A stretch of DNA of 64,000 bases, taken from Letharia columbiana (lineage: Eukaryota > Ascomycota > Lecanoromycetes > Lecanorales > Parmeliaceae). The stretch is taken from contig NW_023501046.1 in assembly GCF_014066305.1 (NCBI RefSeq), positions 476,001-540,000 on the forward strand, given 5' to 3'. The notes under the pieces are model-generated. The model saw only the letters and a list, made by a program, of their open reading frames with translations. It did not search any database and was not told the DNA's origin. This document shows, piece by piece, positions 52,990-63,824 of this stretch; the first letter of the stretch is position 1, and every line of letters starts with the position of its first letter. The position numbers were made by a program, and so were the translations under genes.

Positions 52990-53577
52990 CTATTTCTTTA
53001 GCGCTATTATTACTATTACTACTATATCACTAAGAACTAGATACCTAAAATGTAATATAGTTATTTTTTAGATTTCAACTTTTCATATTATCTACCCTAT
53101 CGTGGACGTTATAAACTTTCGGCTACCAATTAATCGATTTTTGGTGTGCACTAAGTGAACCGGAAATAAAATTTTCAAAAAACCGCCTTTTGACAAAAAA
53201 AAAAAAATGGAATTTTTGTATGGGGTGGATGGAATTTTTCCCATGCACATGCCCTCTTCACCTTTGCTACCCGGCGTTCGGATATGGCTATTTACTCGAA
53301 TAGGGGGGGTAGGGGGGTAGGGGTGTTTTTTCGTTTTTCTACTTATTTGATTCGAGCTATATTTCGAGTATATGGGAGTGTTAAAATATATTATCTAACT
53401 GAATTGGAAGGTTTGCCGAGGCAAGGAAGGTTTGCCGAGGCTTAGCGACACATGTATTCGTGATGCTCTCTGCAGTTAGATCTAATCAACCAAGTGTTCC
53501 ATCTACTACTTTCAACAAAAATTCGATTTAACTTAGAAAAATTCAACTTCATAAATTTAATTTATAGGCCTTTACTT
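52990..53577. other. RIP-escaped tract at the end of Copia II and R2
   Basis: About 590 bp with near-normal dinucleotide content (many CpA and TpG, for example ggtgtgcactaagtgaacc and cccatgcacatgcc) between heavily mutated flanks. It holds the 3' non-coding region and right LTR of Copia II plus the end of R2. A homologous but mutated stretch occurs at about 32,330-32,420 in Copia I. Homopolymers occur at 53,199-53,211 (A run) and G runs near 53,305-53,325. Confidence 0.85.
53405..53517 (+). repeat. Right LTR of Copia II (largely unmutated copy)
   Basis: 113 bp beginning TGGAAGG and ending TTTCAACA, with a short internal duplication of aaggtttgccgagg. It retains the CpA and TpG sites that are lost in the left copy. 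Confidence 0.92.
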
Positions 53578-53585
53578 GTTATAAT

Positions 53586-56076
53586 ATAGTAAATTTATTC
53601 TTTATAAGAAAGAACTTTATAGCGTTCGTAGATTTAAGCGTTTATAATTTCTCGCACTTAATTATTAAATACGTTTTCTTATAAACGTTATATATCTTAA
53701 TTAGATTTATTAGTTTAAATCTAATATTAAACGCTTTATTATATTTTAACTTTAATTATTTAATTATAAATTTAAAGCTATATATCTTAAAGCTTTTTTT
53801 AAAAATAATTATAATTTTATTATTTATAATATCTCTAAACTTTTAATATATTAATTAGAATTTTAGATCTTTAAAGTTTTTTATCTCTATTATCTATATA
53901 GTTAAAAAATAAAAATCTATAATATCTAGCGAATTCTTATTTATTATATATATTTAAGGCTTCTTTATATAATATCTAACGATATTTATAATTAATAAAT
54001 CGATATAGAAGCTTTAGTTCTTAACTTCTTTAATAATTATAAAAGAGTAATAATATATTATTTAATCTTTAGCGTTATAGAGTTTTATAAATATTATATT
54101 TTTAAGCTTTATAATCTTCTTTAACTTCTTTATAATTTATTTTAGAATTAATTTATTTTACTTTTTTTATAGCTTAAATAATATTTTTAAATAGAGTTAT
54201 TTATTATCTTTAAAGATCGATATTATTAAAGCGGCGATATCTTTCTCTTTCTTATTACGTTAAATAGATATTATTTTATTCTCTTATATCGATATATATA
54301 AAGATCTTAATCTAGATTTAGATTTCGATTTAGCTTAACTTAATAAAGCTATTTCTCTTAATATCTTATTTTTTATTATTAAAAATAAAGTATAAATCGA
54401 GCTTATCTCCTATAGCTAAGCTTTCTTTATCTTCTTCTTTATTAATAATTAAGGAAAGTCGAGAGTATTAGCTCGTCTTTATTTAAAGAATAATATTTTA
54501 GATAGCGAAGATAGAGGGGTTATTTTTCCCGTTAATCTATCGTAATCTTACGATTAATAATTTTATTTATAGAATTTATAAGATTAAGAAGAGTTTTTTC
54601 TTCTTAGTCTTAACTCCTCTACTACCCTCTATCTCTTCTTATATTATCTATTTTTTTTAGCTTTTCTTCGCTTTTTTCTCTTTTACTTTTTTAACGCATA
54701 TTAATTAATATTCTCTTTTTTAATAACTTACTTCTCTAAAAAATCCAAATTAAGATATTTTTTATATTAAAAGAGAGAAGATTAGCGGGATTTAATAGAT
54801 ATTAGATTTACTTTATTATTAGATTATAGCTTATTTAAAAATAGATTACGCCTTAATAATATACTATTTTTTTATATTACTTCGTTATTTAACTAATTCT
54901 TAATAAATTATTTATTAATAATTTTAAATTATTAATCTAAAGAAGACTCTTTTATAATAATTTTAGTAGAGTTAAATATTAATATTATAGCGTTATATTA
55001 ATAATTAATATAATATATTAATTATTTATATTATATTTTAATTTAGATTTTTTAGAATATATCTTCTAACGAGATTCTTAGCTCTTAGATTTTAATCGTT
55101 ATTTCTTTTAACTATCTCGATTTAATAAAAAAGTTTTTTATATCGCGATATATATATATCTTAAAGGGTAATATAGTAATAACGAAGTGTTAAATAAAGT
55201 AATCTATTAGAGTAATAGAAAGACTTCGTCTATTATATAGTTTTTTTTTTTTTAAATATTTAATAGAGGTATAAAGATATTTTATTAGAAAATAATTAAG
55301 AATCTATAGCTGGATTCTTTAGATATTAAGCCTTTAGAGTTACTACGTTAAGATACTATATATAAACTTAAGTACTATTAGCTAGACGCCGCTATTAGCG
55401 TCTCTAGAACGTATTATCGTTATCGACGATACCTCTAAATAGATTATACTTAATAGATATATTTAATAGAAGTTAATAGCTAATAGCTTAATATAACTTA
55501 GTATAAGATATATTTAGATATCTACTAAGAAAAATTAAGAATTTATATTTAAATAGATAACTATAATTATTAGAGAGCGTGATATAATAATTAATTAGAA
55601 TATTTATTATAGAGTTAAGTAATAATATAAATATAAACTTTATTTTTATAACTTATTTAATTTAAAAATAAACCTTTATTATAAAATAAGTAGAAATCTT
55701 AATATTCTAATAATTATTTATAATAATAAATTATAACTCGTAGTCTAATAGAAACTTATATAATATAAAAATATTCGTTCTAATTAATATATTAGTCTTA
55801 AAGTTATTTATAAGATAAATCTTTATATATATCTTAGTAAAAATAGCTTTTCTTATACTTCTTAAATTCTCTAAAAAGTATAAACTTATAAGAATATACT
55901 TTATAATATTAATAATTTTATTATTACAGCCTTAAACTAGTATAAAAGATATTTACTTTTAAATTTATTTCTCGAAATTAAGTAAGAAAACTAATAAAGT
56001 ATAATCTTCGAGAATAATTAGATATTTAGAATTTAGATAAAAAAAATATAAAAAGAATTCGAATTTAGGCGGATAT
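53586..56076. other. AT-rich DNA, unassigned
   Basis: 2.5 kb of mutated sequence between the R2 end and a putative LTR. I see no motif secure enough to name an element. The part around 55,385-55,440 keeps more G and C (gctagacgccgctattagcg). Confidence 0.5.
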
Positions 56077-56269
56077 TGTTATAATATTAGCTCCTTCGGC
56101 TATCGTATAATATATCGCGTATTACTAGGGCTAGTAATTACCAGCTATTATTAGCCATCTATTTTATATATATAAATATCCGTATATCTTATAAATTAAT
56201 AATTAGTCTTTTAGTTATAATTATTCTTTCTAATATATCTAGTATTCTATTTTTAATAGATTATGAGCT
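56077..56269 (+). repeat. Putative LTR with primer-binding site, element truncated
   Basis: 193 bp starting TGTTATAATATTAG and ending TTTTTAATA, directly followed by gattatgagctcgg. This is the same arrangement as the LTR/primer-site junctions of Copia I and II, but less mutated. An ATG in that site opens a short frame, MSSEADR, that resembles the start of a Copia gag and ends after about 25 codons. No right LTR is visible, so the element is probably truncated or solo. Confidence is limited by the single copy. Confidence 0.55.
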
Positions 56270-56429
56270 CGGAAGCGGATAGAGTAATATTAAATATTCT
56301 TATACTTTCTAATATAGATATTAAACTAAGTCTTCGGTAATCGTTTATAAATAGATATACTTTATAGCGATAGCCTATTTTTTTAGCTTATACTTATCGA
56401 CGAGAGTGCTATCGCTATTTAATGTCGAA

Positions 56430-56719
56430 CTAAAATTCTCATTTTATTCGAGATCTCGAAATTAATACGAATAAAAAACTCTTATATTATACGAGAACTC
56501 GAACCAATTAAAAACCTTTATATTATTTTAAGGTCTCGAAACAATACGGGCAAACCAATAAAACTCTTAGATTATTTCGAGGTTCCGAAAGCAATATAGG
56601 CAAAATATTAAAAATCCTTAGATTATTTCGAGGTCTTAAAGCAATACGAGTAAATCATTAATTTCGAAACAATACGAGTAAAATATTAAAAACTCTTATA
56701 TTATTTTGAGATCTCGAAA
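56430..56719 (+). repeat. Tandem repeat of about 50-60 bp
   Basis: About five imperfect units of the type ttatttcgaggtctcgaaa followed by caatacgagcaaaatattaa and aaactctta. Units are partly mutated. The gypsy-type element starts at its right edge, and related words (gtctcgatac, tcgaggtttt) reappear beyond the far end of that element at 63,840-63,890, as if the array was split by the insertion. Confidence 0.7.
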
Positions 56720-56899
56720 TGTATGAGAGTAATATGAAAATATAGGCATAAGAGTGGTATATAATAAAGATGGTTCTTCTTCTACTGAGAAGTAACTACT
56801 TATAATACTAAGCTAAGGTTCTTATCAAGGTATCTCCTTAATAGATACGAAGGTAGGTAAAAATATATACCTATATAACTACGTCAGCTTACTATAATA
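56720..56899 (-). repeat. 3' LTR of the gypsy-type element
   Basis: About 180 bp, less mutated than its partner (for example aaggttcttatcaaggtatc here against aagattcttactaaggtatc at the other end). Confidence 0.75.
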
Positions 56900-57052
56900 A
56901 TATGCCGTTAATAAAAAGTATAGCGACCTCGGTATATATATAAGTAAAGAGATAAGTTATTGCAAAGCAAGCAAATATAGTAGCAAGGCTCTTATATAAT
57001 TAGTTTCTTTCTTCTCGATATTATAACCATAATAGCTTGCTCCGTAATAGCA

Positions 57053-57290
57053 TCGATTGCGGAAAGCTTCTATAACGTCGTTGATAGCGGAGGTAATAGC
57101 TCTAATAGCGGAGGTAGTAATAGTGTAGTAGCATTATCGATTGCGGAAGGCTTCTGTAAGTGCGTCGGTGGTAAGGGGGGGTAGTAGCTCTGGTGGTGGA
57201 GGTAGTGGCTGTGGTGTAGCAACGAGTGGCTCTGATAGTGGGGACATGGCGATCTCGTAGTCTTTTATCAATTCCGGAGCATCGCCTAGC
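57053..57290 (-). pseudogene. Less mutated C-terminal tail of the gypsy-type polyprotein
   Basis: On the minus strand from about 57,286 a frame of some 60 codons reads GDAPELIKDYE, then a proline-rich stretch (PLPPPPELLPPPYHRR) and stops in the mutated part. It overlaps an 84-bp tandem duplication (57,053-57,136 and 57,137-57,220). The lower-coordinate unit shows G-to-A changes relative to the other. Position fits the end of the pol frame, but the assignment is inferred. Confidence 0.5.
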
Positions 57291-60200
57291 TGCTTAACAT
57301 TGTATTATTAATCGTACTTAAAGTTATATCCTTTTTAACGTGCTAGATATTTAATTAATTAACCCTTATTACGACGTCTAATACGTTTATTAAGTAAGAA
57401 CTATAGTTTATATAACTTATAGTTATTAATATTATCTTCTATATAGATAGAATTAAACTTTTTCGATAGTAATCTATAGAAAGAGTTAATATTAGTAGGC
57501 TATAATTCTAATTATACTATTAAGAATATAAAATAAACTCTCTAGTAATTAAATATATTAAAGCGATACGCTTATTTATTTATCTTAGTAATAATTTCGA
57601 AAGAGTTAATATAGCGTTAATTAATCTTATTTATTTTAGTAATATTAATAGATTATAGAATAAAGTAGTTTTTATATAAATATAAGAGTATCTTATTTCT
57701 TTTTCTAAAGTATATAGATTAGTACTTATAATTATAATAGAACTTTTAAGATATTTAAATAAAGCTTATTATATTAATAGCTTTAATTCTAATAATAGCG
57801 TATATTTATTATAATAGTTCGAATAATATAATAAGATTAAGAGTTTTATTAAGAGGAAACTCGTAGAAGAGCTTATTCGATAACTTAGTTATAATAGTCG
57901 ACTATATATTATTAAGAAATATTTATATATATAGAAGAATAATAGACTATATTAAAGGCTTCTCTAGAATATATAAATAAAAGTATAAAGTAATTTTAGT
58001 CGTCTAGTTAATATATTTATTATTACTATTTATCTAGAAATAATAAACTATAAAGTAAGTATAGTAGTTTAACTCTTAATTTATCGAATATAATTTTTTA
58101 TAGCTTTAATAGAAATTTAAGATCTCTATTAGATAGTAAGATCTTTAGTATTTCTTAGTTATCTATATCGAGGCGATTTAGTAGAGTAATAACTTACTCT
58201 TTAATATTTTAGATAGATTTACTAGAAATATAAGTAGTTTATTTTATAAATTTATCTATAATAATTATTATATAATTAAATTCCTTATTAGATAGTAGTA
58301 TAATAAGGATAAAATTAAGCGTTAAAGTGTAAAAAGATAGAGTAAAACTCTTTATAGATTATAGATAATTATAAGACTTATAGCGACGAGTTTATAATAT
58401 TAAGTATTTAAGATAATATTTAATATAGCTATAAAGATACTTAAATAATTTTTATATATATTATAATTTAAAGATTATATTAAAAGACCTTTTAAAACCT
58501 AGATAATCGTCTTTATAGACGATTTTAAGAATATCTTTAATTAGCGATTAGAATATATATAATTATTTAAGATCGATAAATTTATTTTTATAAAAAATAA
58601 GATTAGAGTTTATAATATTATAAATAAAAGAAAGCTTAACGCTCTCGCTCTTAGTTATTAGTCTTATATTAATATTTATAATATTAATAATTCTTATCTA
58701 ATATAGATCTATACTATATCTAGTAAAAAGCCTATTATAAAAGACTTTATTTATCTTTACTACGATAGTAGAGTAACTATAAATATTATTATAATTTATT
58801 ACTTATATAATATAGATATATAAAATATTAAGCTTTAAGTAATCTTCGAATAACGTTAATTTATTAATATTTATAAGATATAAAAGAGCGTCTAATATAA
58901 TATATTTCTTATTAGACTTATATCTTATATCGAGATAAAATTAATAAAGAAATTAAGAAGTATATATAAGCTATATATTTAGTTTTATTATAAATATTAT
59001 AAAAGTAATAGAAGATTACTTTATAATATTAAGAATAATTAAATAATTAATTTAAATAATAATAAATCGCTTAGACGACTTTATAAGATATCGAACCTTC
59101 TTAATAATCTATATAAATCCTACTATCTTAAATTTTATAGATTAATAATTCTTTTTAATAAAAGTTAATATTCTTAATAAATATATAATTAGCTCTATAG
59201 TAGTTCTAGATAATTACTTAATACTAGCTATAGTAATATATTTCTTTTTAATATAAAATATCTATACGCCGAAACTCTATTCTCTAGAGACATTAAGATC
59301 TATTTATAGATCTCTATTTAAATTAAAGTATATAAATAATAAAGGCTTATTTAAAGCTTTCTATAGGCTTTTAAAGCTTTAGTTCTTTTATAAAGTAACC
59401 TTTAATAGGCGAAGCTTAAAGAAGTAAATACGATATAAATTACTTTTAATTAATATCTCTTTAAATAAGCGAGTCTTTAATATTTATAGAGGATTAATAA
59501 ACTATATATAGTAATAGACTAAACTTCTTAAATAGTCTATTAATTTAAGATAATATTTAAGATCTTCGAGTATATTAGAGTAAGCGATCTTATTAATAGC
59601 TTTTAACTTATTCTTAGCTATTACTATATTAAAAGAATTAATCTAATAATTTAATAAATTAATATTAGAGTATCTTAAAAAGGTTTTTATAGGCGCGATA
59701 ATAATATTATATTTAATTAAGATTTAAAATAACTTTTATAGATATATAATATATTCTTTTAAGATTTTAAAGTCTAGTATAATATTATTAATATATATTT
59801 AAATAAAGTCTTTAATAGATTATAGAATTTTATTAATCTATTATTATATATAAGTTATAAAATTTATATATCTTATAATTAATACGTTAAAAGTCTCTTA
59901 ATCTTAATAAAAAACTATAATAAGTATATAGCGATTATTATAGTAAATAAGTTATTAATAAAAGAAAGATATTATATCGAGTATAGATAAATAGATATAT
60001 TTTAGTAGTCTTACTATAATATCTAATTATAATAATATAAGATATATATCTAAGATAATAAGATTATTAAGGCCTCTAATATTTATTATAACTCTTTTCT
60101 TTTACTTATTATTTAATAGTATTTTCTAAATTACGAATATAGAATAGCTAAATAGAATAGACTTAGTAATATATTCGAGCTTATTTTATTATTATAAATC

Positions 60201-63200
60201 GTTAAATATATTATTAATTACTTCTCTATTATTAATATCTAGAGAATAGATCTTTATACGATTTAACTTTAATAGTCTATTTTACTAGTTATTACGTAGT
60301 ATAATCTTTATCTAATTATCTTTAAATACTTTAGCGAAGTTTTTATCTTTTTATAAGATAAAAAATTTATTAATTAGATCTATTAGAATCTAAGTATTAT
60401 ATTTATTATTATAAATTATAATATTATTTAATAGCTTAGTTTCTTTAATAAGATCTAATTAAGATATAATAACGTTATAGATAAATTATAAGAGACTATT
60501 AATTATACTTATTAATACTATTATAATAAGAATAATTATTTTTTTAATCTAATTATTTATAATAAACTTATCTATAAAAGACTTTAGCGAAGGCTTTATA
60601 AGGAAGATATTTTTATAATTAATTTTATATAATATATCTAAATGAAGCTTTTTAAAGATTTAGATAATTTAGTTAATTTTATTTTTAATTAAAATTCTAG
60701 TAATATATAAGTCTATAAGATAAGCGTATAGAGTTAAATTTCGCTATACTATTAATTTGAAAATATAATCTCTCTTAAATAATTCTTTAGAAGAGCTAAT
60801 AAGTATTATAATATCTATATAAGATATTATAATTAAGACCTTATAAGTATAAATAATACGTTTTTAATATAAACTACGTTATTAACTAGTAATATTAATA
60901 ATAATAATATAACTATTAATATATACTTTAATTTAAATAATATTAAATATAATCTTTTTAAGATTTATAATATTATTTTCTAATAATATATAAGCTCGTA
61001 AACTATTAATAAGATAGATTTCCTTTTAAATATAATAGAGAATCTTACTATCGTCTATCTTATTAATAGAGATATATATTAGAATTAATATATACTTATT
61101 AATATTATATATAATTAAATCTAAGCTCTTAATATAAAGAGATAAGATTATTCTTCGAATTTTTATAAGAGATAATAATATTAATAGTTATAATTTATCT
61201 ATTAAAATAACTTTATAATTAATATTAATATAAATTTTTTTATTAATAATATTAAGCTATAAATATATAAAGATATAAGTATAGTTTTATTCTTAAAAAG
61301 TAACTTTTATATCTAGATTAGACTTTTTAATTAAATTAGAGTTAATAATTTTAATAAAATCGAAGCCTTAATAATAGAAGACTTCTAATTAATAAATAAA
61401 AGGCTTTTAAGCTACGAAAAGCTCTTATAAATAACTCTCTCGTAAATACTTATAGAGTTTTATTTTAGATATAAATAATATATTATAGTTTTAATAAATT
61501 ATATAAATATTAATAAAGTTAATATAAGTCTCTTTATATAACTATTCTTTATAATTATTAGCGAAGCTTTCCTTAGATAATTCGCCTTAATAAACTTCTT
61601 ATACTTTATTATACTTTTAAGAAATATTAAGATAATTCTTATTAGTATAATTAGCTTAATTATAAATTATTTAATTATTATAATTAGCTTAATAAATAGC
61701 GGTTTAACTATAATAGATATCTTATAACTACTATAGCTACTTATCCCTATTACTTTAATAATAATTATCTTATTTTAAAAATCTTTTACTTTAAAAAGAG
61801 TTTAATTATTTAAATTAATTCGAGAATATTAAATTTAATATACTTAAAGGATTAGCGATTTAAAGACGTAGCGATATAGTAAATAAATAATTACTTTACG
61901 GAGCGTATTACTAATTTAATTAATAATCGTACTATTAATTATTATAAATATATTATTTTTTATTATAAGATTTATTCTAATAATTAGAAGATTATCGCGA
62001 ATAAAACTAAGATTAAAAAAAGTTAAATAATTAATTTTTATAGTTCTATTAATCTTAATAATTAATATTTAATTAATCTTATCGAAGATCTTATTAAAAG
62101 CTTTAATTATTATATTATTATTATAATAATTAGCTTTATTAAAGCCTTTAATAAAATAATCTAGATATTTTAAATTATATATCTTTCTTTAATTTAAATA
62201 TTTAAATAAATAAAGAAATCGATATTATAGTAGATAATAGATCTATAAAAATATATAAGTTTACTATAATATCTTAATAGATAAATATTAATTAATTTTC
62301 GATATTATCTATATTAATAGATTTTATATAATAAATAACTACTTATATATAGCCCGAAGGCTCTCTTCTATTATATATATTTATTAAGATATACTTCTTA
62401 GTAGTAAAATAAGCGAGTATTATCTTAATCGATTTCTTAAATTATCTTAATAATATCTTATATTATTTTTTAATATCGTTATTTACTCGTAAGCTAAGCT
62501 TCTTAAGATTTAATAATTCGATAATATATTATAATAACGCTATATCTCTTAATACTATATTAAGATTAGCTTTAATTATAAGAAAATCTTTTATAATAAC
62601 TATATCTCGTAATTATTTAATAAAAAGAATAACGCTATAGAAGTAGATATCTTTATTAATTATAATAATCTCGTTTTCTCCGTAAGATTTATCGAGATAA
62701 AAATCGAAGTAATTAAGATTTAATAGATTTTATTAATTAGAAGTATTTGATAAGATAGATAGCTTTTTAGGTGGATCTTATAATCTTAATTATTCTATAG
62801 AGTTTATAGAGTTAAATAATATTTATAGATTCTATAATACTTAAATAATAGCTTTTTAGATAGTATTATTAATATCTTATTAAAATTATTAATAATTAAG
62901 AGAAGAATTTAGAGTTATAATATTATTATAGATTATAATCTCTATAGAGATCTCGAATATAGAAGAAGAATATCTATTAGATAAGCTTATTAATATAAAA
63001 CTTCTTATTTAAGTAAGATTTAAAGATTCTTATATAGCTAGCGAGAAAAAGCTTATAGATGAATTTAATAAGATAATATCGATTAAAGAAGGCTTTAATA
63101 GCTCTACTAGCTATATAATAAAATTATTAAAATCTCTAACTACTTTACGAAAGAAAGGTTTATTAATAGCTTAATCTAATAGCTATAATACTAATGACTT

Positions 63201-63641
63201 AAATTCTAGAGAATTAAATCTAGTTTTTACTCTATCGTCTTATAATATAGATAAAAATCTTAATAATTTTAAGAGCTTAAGGATATAAGTAATAAGATAT
63301 TAAATTATAGATATTATCGAAGGCTTTAATAGATTAAGATATAAATATATTATTTTAATAAAGTCGTCGATTTGAAAGGCTAGTATAATTACTCTTTAAT
63401 TAATATAGATATAAATAGCGTCGACGTTAAGAAGATATTCTACTAGGTTAAAATTACTTATTAGATTAATAAGATAGTAGAGGCTTTTAATTTAATAAAT
63501 AAAAGAGCGTTAGCGAAAGACTTAGATAGTAGAATGGCTATAAGAAATTAAGTAATAAAGTGCTATTAAATAAATGAAAAATAATAGAGAAGCTTTTAAA
63601 TCATTCGATAGTTAATTGATATCGAATAATGATATTACTAT

Positions 63642-63824
63642 TATATTATAAGAGTAATATAAAAATATAAATATAAGAGTAATATATAGTATAGATGATT
63701 CTTCTTCTATTGAGAAGTAACTACTTATAATACTAAGCTAAGATTCTTACTAAGGTATCTCCTTAATAGATACGAAGGTAGATAAAACCATATATCTATG
63801 CAACCACGCCAGCTTACTATAACA
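63642..63824 (-). repeat. 5' LTR of the gypsy-type element
   Basis: About 183 bp aligned to 56,720-56,899. Its outer 30 bp keep unmutated words (ctatgcaaccacgccagc), its inner part is AT-shifted. Confidence 0.75.

Larger units (their letters stand above)
46888..53517 (+). mobile_element. Copia II, RIP-degraded Ty1/Copia LTR retrotransposon
   Basis: Bounded by 113-bp LTRs (46,888-47,000 and 53,405-53,517, TGGAAGG...CAACA), with a primer-binding-like gattataaac after the left one. Motifs in Copia order on the plus strand: a gag zinc knuckle at 49,027-49,068 in which all four ligands read Tyr; integrase at 50,047-50,155 (SDIYSPIT..GF.KGKYFI); RT at 51,396-51,458 (KIAFLYRDIKEK), 51,514-51,537 (ALYNLK-stop-S) and 51,653-51,664 (YINN for the Y-x-D-D box); RNase H at about 52,233-52,310. 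Every key change is G-to-A or C-to-T. It is inserted in the second R2 copy. The 5-bp flanks (taagt and aaaat) do not match, so no target duplication is shown. Confidence 0.9.
44615..53577 (+). repeat. Repeat R2, second copy, split by Copia II
   Basis: The left part is 44,615-46,887 and the right part 53,518-53,577, matching R2 copy 1 in order. About 88 bp of R2 (equivalent to 44,463-44,551) is missing at the break. The whole is flanked by the direct repeat GTTATAAT at 44,607-44,614 and 53,578-53,585, which suggests a target duplication of 6-8 bp. Its array of 125-bp units lies at 45,688-46,110. Confidence 0.75.
56720..63824 (-). mobile_element. RIP-degraded Ty3/gypsy-type LTR retrotransposon
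   Basis: Bounded by related terminal repeats of about 180 bp (56,720-56,899 and 63,642-63,824) that share ttcttcttctactgagaagt, taatactaagctaag, atctccttaatagatacg and agcttactataa. On the minus strand the ends read TGTTATAG...ATA, a mutated TG...CA pair. A reverse-transcriptase segment on the minus strand at about 59,825-59,720 reads YINNI followed by ...KILKEYI, a mutated Y-x-D-D-I box with the gypsy-type downstream helix. Upstream, at about 60,085-60,015, lies DIRGLN followed by LDIYL. The left end (3' end of the element) is less mutated. No intact ORF. Target duplication not identified. Confidence 0.7.

Noticed and set aside
46883..53522. 5-bp target duplication for Copia II
   Set aside because: The flanks are taagt and aaaat. 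They do not match even allowing for C-to-T and G-to-A changes, so I do not claim it.
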